Shown here in pieces: positions 39,303-49,695 of a stretch of DNA of 64,000 bases (its first letter is position 1; each line of letters opens with the position of its first letter). The notes beneath the pieces are model-generated. The model was not told where the DNA came from. It did no database searches and saw only the letters and a list, made by a program, of their open reading frames with translations. The stretch is from Emiliania huxleyi CCMP1516 (taxonomy: Eukaryota; Haptophyta; Isochrysidales; Noelaerhabdaceae). The stretch covers positions 295,432-359,431 of the forward strand of contig NW_005201791.1 in the NCBI RefSeq assembly GCF_000372725.1, in the 5' to 3' direction. The translations under genes were made by a program, and so were the position numbers.

Positions 39303-41097
39303 GTGGCAGAAAACGCGCGCGGAGTGCGAGATGCAGCCCAGCCCATTGTACAGTGCATGTACGTATTCTGAGAGTGTACAGCTGCAGCGGCCAGCGCGTG
39401 CGCAGGCGGCACAAGGCTGCGTCGAGGCCCAAAATTTGATTGGAATCGGGCTTGTGCTCCTTCTTGATCTTGTGCTTCTTGTGGGCGGGCGCGGCAGAGG
39501 CGCAAACGGCAGATCAGCAGATGATGCTGCAACGTGTTGAAAGGGACTTGATCCACATGTATGGAGGACACCATCTTTACGCTGGACCATCTGCAGCGGA
39601 ATACAGGGAGGCCCTTGAACATGAAGATCGCAGCTGGGGTGCAAGCTGAGTAAGGGGCGCGACCCCAGCTTTTCCCACTTCTCCTAACTACTGCGATGGC
39701 ACACATACTCTCCGTCAGGCTCACTGATTGCACGGATTGGAACTTGGCGGCGCGGGCCTGCTTGGCGGGAGCCACCATGTTGTTGCGCCGAACAACCCCG
39801 TTGATTCCACGGACAGACTACATTCTACTTACATACAGTGCCATCACCGCACCGGCCGCGGTGGGGAGGTCGCGAAATATTGATTATTTTTTCACTCGCA
39901 ATCTCGCTCTAGCCACCGCGACACAGATACGCGTGTATCAGTCTCGGAACACAGCTCAGTCGCACGACAACCCGGACGACTCCGATGGACGGGCACCGTG
40001 CGGGCCAGTCAGTCACATCGAGACCGATTGTCACATCACTGTGTGTTAAAATCTTCTGAGGCCCCCTCCAGGAGCCCCCCCTGCGCCGACCGCCCGCGCC
40101 TACGCGCTCACCACACGACCCACTGGTCAGCACACATCAATCAATCTCCACGCACACATGTCATCGGGTCGCGAGGCGCTCAGAGCCTGTGGCCCCGGCG
40201 CTCGTCAGCATGCTCATAGCTATAGTGCCACGAGCCATCCACATTATTGGCTAGGGATGTCTGTTCCCGGGAGTGAACCAGCCGCGAGAATGCCTAGCCT
40301 AGGGCCCTAGGCGTGGGGGCCCGCGGCCTCTCGGAAACTCCGACCTTCGCCCGCGCGCCTTCCTGCCATCACACTCGCCCGCCGCACGACAGGCAGCTCG
40401 CGTGCCCGTCTGTCGAGCATCCACATTGCTTGGCATATGAAGGTCGCTGCACATCATGACTGGACAACCCCCCACCTCGACGTGACGGCCGTTCCCAGGG
40501 CCGGCCGGTGCGCGCCCGACCCACGCCCCCTCTCGCACCCCCCCGAGCGACCCCGCCCCTGCACGGCGCACCCGTCCGCTGTGCGCCGGCTCGAGCGCCT
40601 ATTGCCAAATCGCGACGTTTGAGCGCAGCGCACGCGTCCCACACGTCACGCGCGCGCAGGAGAGCTTGCGGCGGTGCTGTAGCGTGTACTCGCCGAGGGC
40701 ATCGCGCCGAAAACCCCGCGCGTTCCGCCCCAGCAGAGGCTGCAGCCTCTGCGACAAAAACACCACTGTAAAGCGGTGACTATATAAGAGTGGGTGGGCT
40801 TGCTTGCTCTCTTCAAGAAGAGAGCAAAAATGCAAGAAAAGGGAAGGCTCTCCCCGGCAAAGGCTGCGGCGGCATGGGAAGGCGAGTAAGCGCACGACGT
40901 CGACGAAGGCTCTCCCCGGCAACGAGGCGCGAGGATATGGATCTCGGATGGCATGATCCCCGGGGATGGTCGGCGGGGCCGCCGGGGGGGGAAGGGACCA
41001 CAAGACACAAGACATAAGAGTGATGCGAAACGAACCTCGTCGCACAGAGCACAGTCTGAGGCACAGTGCAAAGACAGAGCTGTGTCATGCGCGAGAC
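39303..41097. other. Intergenic region with a weak small secreted ORF
   Basis: A plus-strand frame at 39440-39652 reads CSFLILCFLWAGAAEAQ, signal-like, then ERDLIHMYGGHHLYAGPSAA. It has no ATG, so it would need an upstream exon; confidence is low. 40844-40861 and 40906-40923 are an 18-base direct repeat (GAAGGCTCTCCCCGGCAA). Nothing else is recognisable. Confidence 0.3.
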
Positions 41098-42114
41098 TCA
41101 GAATCCATTGGCTTCGGCCCAAGCACGGATCGCTTCAAGGCGGTCACGGAGGGCCGGGCTGGTTGGAACCAATCCGGCAAACTCCTCGAGCCCACGGATG
41201 CGGATCCCGGGCGGGCCCTGGCTGCTCGCGCCACTGATGCGCTGCTCAAGTTCAGCGAGTGGCGATGCGAGAGGAGGCGAAGCCGCAGGCGCGAACGCGG
41301 CGGGCGCGGCGGGCGTGGCGGGTAGGGGTGCAGGCGCCGCGGGTGGGGGCTGCGCCGCCGGTACGAGCACAGGCGCCGGCGCCGGCGCCTGTACGCCCGC
41401 AGCAGCAGCGGCAGCCGGTCCTGTAGGCGCTTGCGCAAGCTGCGGTGGTGGCAGCTGTGGCGGATCCTCGGACCCTTGAACTGCGCCGCCGTCCAGCCCA
41501 CCGTCGCTGTCGCGATTCTCCTCCTCTTCCTCCCCCCCCTCAACCACCGCCTCTTGCTCCTCCTCCTCCTCCTCCTTCTCCTCGCTCCCGCCTGCGCAGC
41601 TGGCTTTCCGCTTCCTCCGCTGGCGAAGGCGCGCTGCACGCTCTGACGAGCCCGCGCCGTCGTCTTCTTGGTTGTGGGCAGGGGTGAGCGCGTGTGGAGA
41701 CGGCGCCTCGTCGAGCCATCGCGCGACGCACACGGCCGCGTCATGTGGGTTGTCAAAATACCCGGATCGAAACGGGCTCGAAAGCCAGGCTCGAAAGATC
41801 TTGCCGGGGAACGGGCTCAGCTCGCGCTCAACAAAGACGTGCTTGTACAATCCCGGTAGGCTCTCGTCGATCAGCCCGGAGATGTCGACCCCGGCATGTC
41901 GACCCCGGCATGGAGCATGGACTGCGAGAAGATCGTCGAGGTGCTGCGTGTTCTGGCCTTCGCAAGGCTGCCAGGACAGCTCGACCTTCTTGTGTGGCAG
42001 TCGACTCTTCGTGCACTGTCTCAGCGTGGCGTGGACCTTCCAAAGGGTCCCGTCTTCGGCCCGAAGCTGGTGCCCGACGGCGAACTGGCCGATGGGCACC
42101 GAGGGCGGCGGCAT
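41098..42114 (-). CDS. Acidic/Pro-Ala-rich protein, possibly AP2-like
   Basis: ATG at 42114 (MPPPSVPIGQFAVGHQLRAE). A compact N-terminal domain is followed by FRAWLSSPFRSGYFDNPHDA plus AVCVARWLDE, which recalls the second half of an AP2/ERF DNA-binding domain (GxFxxxExAAxAxD), though the first strands are not convincing. Next come a basic stretch (RLRQRRKRK), a long Glu run, a Pro/Ala/Gln linker and a C-terminal helix pair (LRDRLEAIRAWAEANGF). This looks like a nuclear regulator (inference). Uninterrupted frame, with stop at 41098. Confidence 0.5.
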   Translation of the reverse strand: MPPPSVPIGQFAVGHQLRAEDGTLWKVHATLRQCTKSRLPHKKVELSWQPCEGQNTQHLDDLLAVHAPCRGRHAGVDISGLIDESLPGLYKHVFVERELSPFPGKIFRAWLSSPFRSGYFDNPHDAAVCVARWLDEAPSPHALTPAHNQEDDGAGSSERAARLRQRRKRKASCAGGSEEKEEEEEEQEAVVEGGEEEEENRDSDGGLDGGAVQGSEDPPQLPPPQLAQAPTGPAAAAAAGVQAPAPAPVLVPAAQPPPAAPAPLPATPAAPAAFAPAASPPLASPLAELEQRISGASSQGPPGIRIRGLEEFAGLVPTSPALRDRLEAIRAWAEANGF

Positions 42115-42283
42115 CAACGCGATCCGACGAGAGGAGTCGGGGCGGCCGGAATTCTTTTTATCAGAAGCCCCGTTGTGGGGTAGTACGTAGGGGTATGAAA
42201 ATTCAGACAAAAAATTTACGCAACCCGTCATCCTGTCACGGCGGGTAATCGCGGCTCGCGATTACCCAACCGCGGCTCGGACA

Positions 42284-43636
42284 ATGCGCTGCTCGCCGAA
42301 CCACTTGAGCTCGACGACAAAGCAGTGGCGCGCGCAGGGCGGCGGTGACCTGGAGCCGGTTCTTAAGAGCGGTGCCGTCGCCCTCATCGACGCGCAGTGG
42401 ATCATCAAGCACGCCGAGGCGGGTGGCGTCCTCACTCACCGCCAGGCGATGCCTGAAGAGGCCTTCCTCTCCCTCGCCGACCTCGTCGAGGCTACGGTAC
42501 ATGACCTTCCGGTCGCCGCACTCTCCTACCCGTGGCTCGCCAGAGACCACCCTGACCCGGACGGTGCCAATCTCCGCCGCGTCGCAAAGGCGCTAAAGGC
42601 TCTCACATTCGGCGGCCGGCGGCTTGGCGTCTTCTGGGACTATCTCTCGCTGCACCAGCACCCCGACCCCGCCAACGGTGTCGTGCGCACCGACGCGGAG
42701 AACGAGCTTTTCAAGCGGGGGCTTGACTGCCTCAGCACGCTCTACGCACACCAGTTCACGATCGTGCTGCGGCTGACGACCTCACCCCCAGGCCACAAGA
42801 AGGAGGTCCAGCCCGAGGGTGCTAATGTGGCTGAGTACTTTGACCGCGGCTGGTGCTTCACCGAGAACGCCATGGCTAGCCTGACCAAGGACGGCAGGCT
42901 GTCGCTCGACCTCGGCCTGATGCACGATGACAAAGAGTACGACGGCTTCTACTGCGATCTCGTCGGTGAGTGCATCAAGGGCGGCGGCCGCCGGCCGCCG
43001 TTGCTGCCGTCGCAGTTTGCCGCGGAGCTGGAGAAGAAGAGCTTCACGAACGGCAAGGATGACACACCACTCGTGAAGCGGCTGTACGAGGCAGCCTTCG
43101 AGGAGCAGTTTGGCAAGGCAACTGTGCTGGACTACCATAACCTCGGCTGGGGCGACGCGGAGGCGGCGCAGCTGGCGGAGGTCCTCGCAAGCGTGGCGGC
43201 ACCGCGGCTGGAGAGGCTCGATCTCAGCCGCAACCAGATAGGCAGCAAGGGCTCCAAGGCGCTGATAGCCGCCCTCAGGAAGGAGGGAGCCGCCCCACAT
43301 CTCGAGTCGCTCGCACTCCACTCCAACCAGATTGGCGACAAGGAACTCAAGACATTGGCCCGTGTGTGCGAGGAGCGAGGCATTTGGCTAAATGCCTACA
43401 GGCCAAATGGCAAGCCAGCGGCCTCAACCGAATCACCATCAGCGCGCATGCCTTCGCCGACTCCCTCGCCCCTGTCACCGTGCAAGCCACCGCGGAGCTC
43501 CTCAACGGCGCCTTCTTGCCCGCCCCACCGTCCTCCGCCTCTCTTGCCCGCAAAGATGGATGAACCAAGAGGGTGTGGTGTGCGTGAAGTTGCATCAGAG
43601 GTGCGATTAGTTGTGCCGGCTTGGTTTCCATTGTAA
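42284..43636 (+). CDS. HET-like domain plus leucine-rich repeats
   Basis: ATG at 42284. Residues about 65-210 show LPVAALSYPWLARDHPDPDG, RRLGVFWDYLSLHQHP and YFDRGWCFTENAMASL. These are the spaced blocks of HET-type (heterokaryon-incompatibility-like) domains: S-x-x-W...HPDP, W/F-x-D-x-x-SLxQ, R-x-WC-x-x-E. Residues about 285-365 form ribonuclease-inhibitor-type LRRs (LERLDLSRNQIGSKGSKALI, LESLALHSNQIGDKELKTL). The last 70 residues are Ser/Pro-rich and may be read-through of an unrecognised intron. HET plus LRR suggests a recognition or immune-type receptor, but the link is by architecture only. Confidence 0.6.
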   Translation: MRCSPNHLSSTTKQWRAQGGGDLEPVLKSGAVALIDAQWIIKHAEAGGVLTHRQAMPEEAFLSLADLVEATVHDLPVAALSYPWLARDHPDPDGANLRRVAKALKALTFGGRRLGVFWDYLSLHQHPDPANGVVRTDAENELFKRGLDCLSTLYAHQFTIVLRLTTSPPGHKKEVQPEGANVAEYFDRGWCFTENAMASLTKDGRLSLDLGLMHDDKEYDGFYCDLVGECIKGGGRRPPLLPSQFAAELEKKSFTNGKDDTPLVKRLYEAAFEEQFGKATVLDYHNLGWGDAEAAQLAEVLASVAAPRLERLDLSRNQIGSKGSKALIAALRKEGAAPHLESLALHSNQIGDKELKTLARVCEERGIWLNAYRPNGKPAASTESPSARMPSPTPSPLSPCKPPRSSSTAPSCPPHRPPPLLPAKMDEPRGCGVREVASEVRLVVPAWFPL

Positions 43637-43723
43637 AGGTTCTCAGCGTTTGCTCCGTCGTCGTTTTCTTTTTTCTTTTTCCTGATACATCAGCCTCACT
43701 CTCTCCACTCTAGCCGACGCATT

Positions 43724-44479
43724 CTAACGACCGCCCGCGACGTCGAGGGTGGCACCGGTGACATAGGACGCGGCGTCGGTCGCCAGCCAGACGACGGCGT
43801 CGGCCACTTCCTCCGGCGACCCGGGCCGCTTCAGCGGAATGCCACCCGCCATCCGGGCGGCTCGCTCAGGGTCTCCGGCATCTGCGTGCAGGTCAGTGTC
43901 GATGATTCCCGGGGCGACGCCGGCGACGCGGATTCCGTCCTCGGCGCACTCGACGGCGAGACCGCGCGTCAACGTATCCAGCGCGCCTTTTGACATCGCG
44001 TAGTGGATCCACTCGCCGCCACCGCCGAGCGCCCCGGCGCGAGAAGACACGTTGATGATCACGCCGCCGCTGCCGCCGCGGCGCGTTGACATGCGTCGCA
44101 CCGCTTCGCGCGAGCACAGGACGGGGCCGACGATGTTGACGGCGGCTACTTGCTCGAGGGTGTGCCTGTCCACATCCTCGACGCGGCTCTTCCCTCCGGT
44201 GATGCCGGCGTTGTTGACCAGCACGTCCAATTTTCCAAATTCCCGATGTGCGGCGGAAAATAGCGCGCGAATGTCCTCCTCTTGGCCCATGTTCCCTTGG
44301 ACCGTCAGCGCTCGCTGCCCAGCCGCACGGACAGCGGCGGCGGTCGTCTCTGCCGCGTCGGAACGGCCGGAGAAATTTATGATGACGTTGTAGCCGGCGG
44401 CTGCAGCGCGGCGGCAGATTGCGGCACCGATGCCTCGGCTGCCGCCGGTTACGAGCATGACTGGCGACGTCGCCGCCAT
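43724..44479 (-). CDS. SDR oxidoreductase, YgfF/FabG-like
   Basis: 251 residues, intronless, ATG at 44479. It shows the NAD(P)-binding TGGSRGIG (residues 10-17), NNAG, catalytic Ser in NVSS, YAMSK (Tyr/Lys), and PG-x-I-x-T-D. The closest pattern I recall is the bacterial YgfF-type SDR (CREAVRRM, GSGGVIINVSS, YAxSKGALDTLTRGL, ASYVTGATLDVAGG). It reduces or oxidises a carbonyl/alcohol with NAD(P)(H); the substrate is unknown. The bacterial look and lack of introns suggest horizontal origin (inference). A long (CA)n tract lies directly upstream of its start. Confidence 0.85.
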   Translation of the reverse strand: MAATSPVMLVTGGSRGIGAAICRRAAAAGYNVIINFSGRSDAAETTAAAVRAAGQRALTVQGNMGQEEDIRALFSAAHREFGKLDVLVNNAGITGGKSRVEDVDRHTLEQVAAVNIVGPVLCSREAVRRMSTRRGGSGGVIINVSSRAGALGGGGEWIHYAMSKGALDTLTRGLAVECAEDGIRVAGVAPGIIDTDLHADAGDPERAARMAGGIPLKRPGSPEEVADAVVWLATDAASYVTGATLDVAGGR

Positions 44480-44553
44480 GTCCGATTGCGACGGCGAGCA
44501 CCACCCCTCTCCTCCCCGCCGTTTTTCTTCTTCTTTGAGAGCGCCTTTGTTGC

Positions 44554-44682
<129 letters not shown>

Positions 44683-44775
44683 ACGACTGGACACCAACGC
44701 GGTTGGGTGGACGCGAGACAGCTGACGACGACACGCTCGAGCGACTCACAGACACACACAAGCTCACAAGACACA
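44683..44775 (-). repeat. Dispersed repeat, reverse copy
   Basis: Reverse complement shares CTCGCGTCCACCCA, CGCGTTGGTGTCCAGTC and GTCTGTGAGTCGCTCG with the copies at 30296 and 48975. Its tail side abuts the (TG)n tract instead of CTAC or TATG repeats. Confidence 0.7.
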
Positions 44776-44821
44776 AGCAACACAGCGCGCGCGCGCAACA
44801 AAAGCACGACGTTCGGGCGGC

Positions 44822-45424
44822 ATGTCCAATATGCGGCACAAGCAACGGGCATTGCTTATCGAGGCGGGAGAGGCGGCGGAGCAGCATCTGCCAGTCACCG
44901 AGTCGCTTGCTGCCGTCTCGCTAGCGGACGCCGGCCTCGACACGGGGCGGCCGGCTGCCTGCCCCCGAATCCACGATGGGGGGAGAGACCACGTGTATCG
45001 TGTGTTTCGCGAGAGTCAAGTCGCATGCTGCGCGGTTCCGTGCGGGCACCTGTGTGCTTGTGGGCCATGCTCTGAGCTGATGCGAGAGTGCCCTTACTGC
45101 CGCGAGCCAGTGATGATATGTGGATGGTTCCGCGTCCGGTCTAGGCGTCTAGATTTGAGAGAGATTTTGTTGTTGTCGATTTTGTTGTTGTCTAGATTTG
45201 TACGGCTATCTTGGGAGGTGCGATTCGAGGGGGATTTTCTTTTTTTGCGTCACACGATAATCGCACCCCGCCGGCCGAGACGCGGTGCACATGGGACGCG
45301 CTTGAGCACTTTGCAACAACTGAGGCCACTCTCTCCGGCCGGCGCGAGACTCGTCACTCGAGACAGCGTCGGTCAAAAACGACGCCGACCGCCAGTGGAC
45401 GAGTGCGAAAACAGACGTAAATGA
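44822..45424 (+). CDS. RING-like zinc-finger ORF
   Basis: ATG at 44822. Residues about 75-100 read CCAVPCGHLCACGPC, followed by CPYCREPVM, matching the second part of a C3HC4 RING of the IAP/MIB type (PCGHxxxCxxC...CPxCR). The preceding position, where the first C-x-x-C belongs, reads VYRVFRE. The finger is therefore incomplete, or the first Cys pair is on another exon. The tail after about residue 110 is not recognisable and may be intron. Confidence 0.45.
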   Translation: MSNMRHKQRALLIEAGEAAEQHLPVTESLAAVSLADAGLDTGRPAACPRIHDGGRDHVYRVFRESQVACCAVPCGHLCACGPCSELMRECPYCREPVMICGWFRVRSRRLDLREILLLSILLLSRFVRLSWEVRFEGDFLFLRHTIIAPRRPRRGAHGTRLSTLQQLRPLSPAGARLVTRDSVGQKRRRPPVDECENRRK

Positions 45425-45431
45425 GTAGTAT

Positions 45432-48425
45432 TCAGCAGGATCGATGTGGCCCCAAGCTGAGGAGGGACGCACCCATCGTAACTAAGGGGTGGAGCAAGAA
45501 GCGGGGGAGCAGGGCCCTCCACCCCCTCTCGCTGTCCGTGGCGCAGCTTCCGCGCACACCCCGACAATCCCTATCACCCCCCGCTGCACACAACTCGTGT
45601 CGCCCCTCCTGCCTGCGCAACGCGGCCAGCTCCTGCGCGTACCAGCGCGCGGGCGCCGCCACCTTCGAGCGCGCCGGCAGCCGCAGCGCGCGCAACGCCC
45701 TCAGCGCCGCGTCGTAACGCGCCGCACCTACACGGTGCCGGTTTCGCCTTCCGAGGAGCACCGCCGCCTACACTCGCGGCGAACGACGTCACATTCACAT
45801 TCTGAAGGGACGCCGTGTTGCGTGCCTGTGGCTGTCACTGTGCTCCTCTCGTGTGCGGTTTCGCGGCCCGGGGCCGTGCGCCTTCTGGATGTCTGTGAAG
45901 AGGTCTCTCTTCGCCGGCTGTGCTGCGTCATGCCCCCCCCCCCCCCCCCTTCCCTCCCGGCCGGTGCGCCGGTGTGCGGGGCGCCTCGTGCAGCCTCGCG
46001 TCGTACGCGTTGGAGGCGTCGAGACTCGCGAGCAGGCTGGGCGCCTAGTCTCGAGGCAATCTCGGGCAGTCTCGGGTAATCTCGGGTAGTCTCGGGTAAT
46101 CTCGGGCAATCTCGGGTAATCTCGGGTAATCTCGGGTAGTCTCGGGCAGTCTCCTAGCCGCCAAGCGCGTGCCTCTACGGCGAGCTCCGCGCGGCGCGGG
46201 TACCTGGGTGGCAGTCTCGCGGGGGAGTCTCGGGCAATCTCGGGCAATCTCGGGCAATCTCGGGCAATCTCGGGTAATCTCGGGTAATCTCGGGTACCTG
46301 GGTAGCAGGCAATTCCCCAAATCCGACAACTGGTTTAGTATGGATTTGTTCAACTGCCAACTGGTGTGTGTGTGTCTCGCGCCTTGCGGAGACCGGAGTG
46401 GAAAGGAGGAACCTCTTCCCAAGAGCACCACTCTGGCCACGTTTCCTGCCGGAAGAGTGGCTGCGTGTGTGGCGCTCTGGGAGTGATGTGTGTGGCACAG
46501 ATGTGTGTGGGGGTCCGCGGTCGCTGGGATTGAAACTAGGTTGCCTACCGGTCTGCGCTACTGGGAGCGCGGCGAGGCGTGCGCGCACCGAGGCAGCACG
46601 TTGCCCCTCGCCAGCCGACGCGCCCAGGCGGTGCCGTTGGCGGCGGCGGCCGGGGATGCGCTGGCGGCGGCCGCAGCCGCCGCGACTCCGGCGGCCGAAG
46701 CGCCGGCAAGGTGGCAGAGGGTAACAATGACATCGTCGAGCTGGCGGGGGGAAGGGGAGGGAAGGGAAACGTCTCCACACACCACAAAGTGCTGGGGCGA
46801 CGCTCGCGTCTCCACACCCGCGGGCAGGAGCCGGCGAGGCACACTCAAAATGCAAGGCCCAAGTGCAGCCACGGTGGGTGAGCAGACCTGGTCCGTCGTC
46901 CCGACGACGTCGGCGTTGTCCGCCAGAAACGCCTGGCAGCAGGCAGCGCTGGAGCGGTGGGGTGGCGCACACTGAGCATGCTTCTACCTCCCCCTGCCCC
47001 CTGGCCCCGAGGTCCATCCGAGATGTTCTACCGCTGAGAGTCAGACACACACACACACGAGATCAGGCTATGTACTTCCAGCCTGTGCTGTTGAGGAGTG
47101 ACACCATTTTTCACCCCCCCCCCCCCCCTCCCCCCGAGATCTGGCGAGGTACTTCCAGCCTGCTGTCAGTGGGAACAGCTGAACGCTGTCGCGCCGAAGC
47201 TCGGGTTCCCTCGCCCCCCCCCCACCCCCCCTCCCCGGGGGCAAGGGGGGACCCCGTGAGAGACGTGGGAGTGCCTCGCCAGCCCGAGATATAGCCGAGA
47301 TCGTGCGCACACACCTCCGCGAGCCGGAGCCGCCGCGCCAGCTGGCGCATGCCGACGCCTAATCTCGGGTCGTCTCGGGTCATCTCGGGTAATCACCGCC
47401 CGCGCCAGCTGGCGCACATGCCGACGCCGGAAGCTGCCGCCGCGCCCTGAGGCAAGGCACTCGCGCCGCCAGCGTGCGGTGATGCGTCGAGTAGCCGCAG
47501 CTGCAGGTTTGGAGCCAGCTCCCACAGAAAGGACGGCGCCACGAGCCTATAGAGATGCGTACTCACACCTCTCACCCGCGAGAGGCAGCTCGCACGCGGG
47601 ACGCAGCGACGCGCCCAGCAGGCCTATCAGTGTGCGTGCATGCCATTCAGCTGTCTCGGGGAGGAGGGCCACCGCCAACCAGGGAGGACAGCGCGGCGAG
47701 CCGGGCGGGAAGAAGAAGCGCCGTCCCGAAGCCTCCGTCCCCCGCAGCCTCCGCGGCCGCGGCGGCCGCCGCCTGCCGCCGCGCCGCCGCCCTGCCCGGG
47801 AGTTCGTTGCGCCACGTCTCGGCGGCCGCCTCGCGACGCAGCCTCTCCTCGCCGCTGAGGCTCTCCGCCTGCGCGCGCGCGACGTCTCCGAGAGAGACGA
47901 CCGCCTGCGCCCATCGATACGCTTAGGCAATGCGTCCACGCTCGATTTCTCCGTCTGAGGTTGGCCACAGCGCACTCGCGCCTCCGGCGCGGCGCAGAGT
48001 GTGTCGCGAGGCGGGTGGCGGTCACAGAGCAAGCCGACGTGGGTGTGCCAGCCGCGGAAAAAGTAGTACTGCGAGAGCACCCGCTCGGTCGGGTGGCGGA
48101 GGAGCACCACCAGCAGCGGGGTGGCCGGACGGCCTGCACCGTGCGGGAGCAGGAACGGCGATGAGGAGCGGCCGACGCCGCTGCTGCAGCCGGCGGCGCG
48201 TATCGATGGCGAGGCGTCCAGCGCTCCACACCACCAGGCGAGCTTGGATAGCCGGCGGTGCGGCTGGTGGCCGAGCGAGAGCAGGGTCTCCACGCTCGTG
48301 CCGCCCGTCTTTGGCAGGTGGATCAGGCGGAAGAGGGAGCGCGTGCGAGCGGCGTCGAGCGCGGTGGCGGGCGGATGACTCCCGTTTGCTAGGTCAGCCT
48401 CTCGCCAAGCTCCGCTGACGACCAT
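45432..48425 (-). CDS. Sulfotransferase, multi-exon
   Basis: ATG at 48425 (MVVSGAWREADLANG). The 5'-phosphosulfate-binding motif is LIHLPKTGGTSVE (near 48290-48325) and the 3'-phosphate motif VVLLRHPTERVLSQYYFFRG (near 48050-48110), as in Golgi carbohydrate O-sulfotransferases that use PAPS. Further minus-strand exons are indicated by LYRLVAPSFLWELAPNLQLR (about 47480-47570), AFLADNADVVGTTDQ (about 46890-46940), which fits the fxxVGxTE block late in these enzymes, and ARWYAQELAALRR (about 45620-45660). Intron limits are not resolved. Introns carry CCCGAGATTA tandem repeats. A role in sulfating surface or scale polysaccharide is inferred. Confidence 0.55.
46062..46300 (-). repeat. Intronic 10-base tandem repeat (CCCGAGATTA)
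   Basis: Two blocks (about 46062-46155 and 46225-46300) of TCTCGGGTAA/TCTCGGGCAA/TCTCGGGTAG on the plus strand. On the sulfotransferase sense strand this is CCCGAGATTA. A short third block lies at 47360-47396. Confidence 0.9.
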
Positions 48426-48496
48426 TGATCCTGTTTCACATACCAAACGAGTAGATAGACGCCGACTCGAGGCTGCAAGGTGTTGTGTTCACAGGC

Positions 48497-48543
48497 CTTC
48501 TCGAGGTTCTCGAGGTGGATATCCTTTGGCCGCGTTGGGTAGC
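48497..48543 (+). repeat. 47-base repeat, copy 2
   Basis: Identical to 24637-24683. Here too it sits just upstream of a minus-strand gene start (sulfotransferase, about 75 bases away). Confidence 0.85.
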
Positions 48544-49695
48544 GAGGATTGGTGTAACCCGAGCCACGGAGGCGTGTTTTCTGGCGGCCGACCGTCAGTG
48601 CACGGAGTTGCCACTTCTCCGACTGCCCCGGCTAGTTCCCGAGGTCGTCGGGTGTGACCCCTTCGTCCCCCGAGACTTATTGAGCAGAAAATAAGGACGG
48701 CAAAAAGGTGCCTGCCTGTCGCCGCCGACAAAGACCAACTACGCGGCGCAGAGCTGCGCACGACTTCGAGCGGTACAACCGAGACATTGGGTGGTTGGGG
48801 GAAACGACAGACTGTGTTTAACTTGCCACTAGGTGGGCAACGAGGGCGCTGTGTAGGAGCCGTAGAAGAAAGAGACGTACCCAACATCGCCCCATATCTC
48901 CCCGTATCTCCCCATATCTCCGCACATGTGACGCCACTGTGCTGCTCGAGGCGCTGGGCAGTCGTGTGAGGGGCCGCCCCCAAGTGGGTATGTATGTATG
49001 TAGTATGGTGAAGAACAGCCAGGCTCGGACTGGACACCAACGCGGTATGGGTGGACGCTGGACAGATGATGACGGCACCCACGAGCGACACACAGACACA
49101 AGTGGGTGACCCCTGGAGGCCCTGGGGATGGGGGGAGACTACCTTCACTGCCCAGACCCTCTCTGGTTAGGTCTAAAAGCTCGGCGCCGGACCCCGCCTC
49201 GGGAAAACCCAGCCCCGTTCGGGCAGCCCCGCGAGCGCATGGATGGGGGCGGCCGGCGCGAGCGGAGAACGGCGGGCCGAGATCTCGCTGGTTTTGGCAG
49301 GAAACAGCAGGCGCCAAGGGGGGCGTGTGAGCCTCGGTACCCTAGAAACACGAAGAGTCTACATAGCATGTAAGAGTATCCGGCCCCCACCGGCCACCGC
49401 TCTCCTGCGGCGCGCGCACGCTCGCGCGAGGTGCCGAGGTCTCGCCACTTAACGACGCAACAGCCAACACGCAAGCACTATTCTACGAAAGTGGCACTAT
49501 TTGCTGCGGCTCGGCGGGGCGCCGCCGCACGAGGCGCGCCACCGCGATGCGGCGGCGGAGGAGCTGCCACCACCGCCGGAGCGGTCCCGCATCGCAAGGC
49601 ACGGCTCCCATGCCTGTTAGAACGAGGCGCAAGCTGACCTCACGATGCTCCCCGGAGCCGGGTAGAGCCACCGCCACCGTGTCAACAACATACTA
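48544..49695. other. Intergenic region with a dispersed repeat
   Basis: No gene recognised. ATCTCCCCGTATCTCCCC units lie at about 48895-48920, and the dispersed repeat copy occupies 48975-49105. Confidence 0.4.
48975..49105 (-). repeat. Dispersed repeat, reverse copy with (TATG)n tail
   Basis: Reverse complement of the family at 30296-30426 over about 110 bases. Here the tail is TATG repeats followed by TAGTATGG in place of CTAC repeats. Confidence 0.8.

Noticed and set aside
46062-46300. Telomere-like or CRISPR-like repeats
   Set aside because: The 10-base TCTCGGGTAA unit is internal, degenerate and intronic, with neither telomeric sequence nor spacers.
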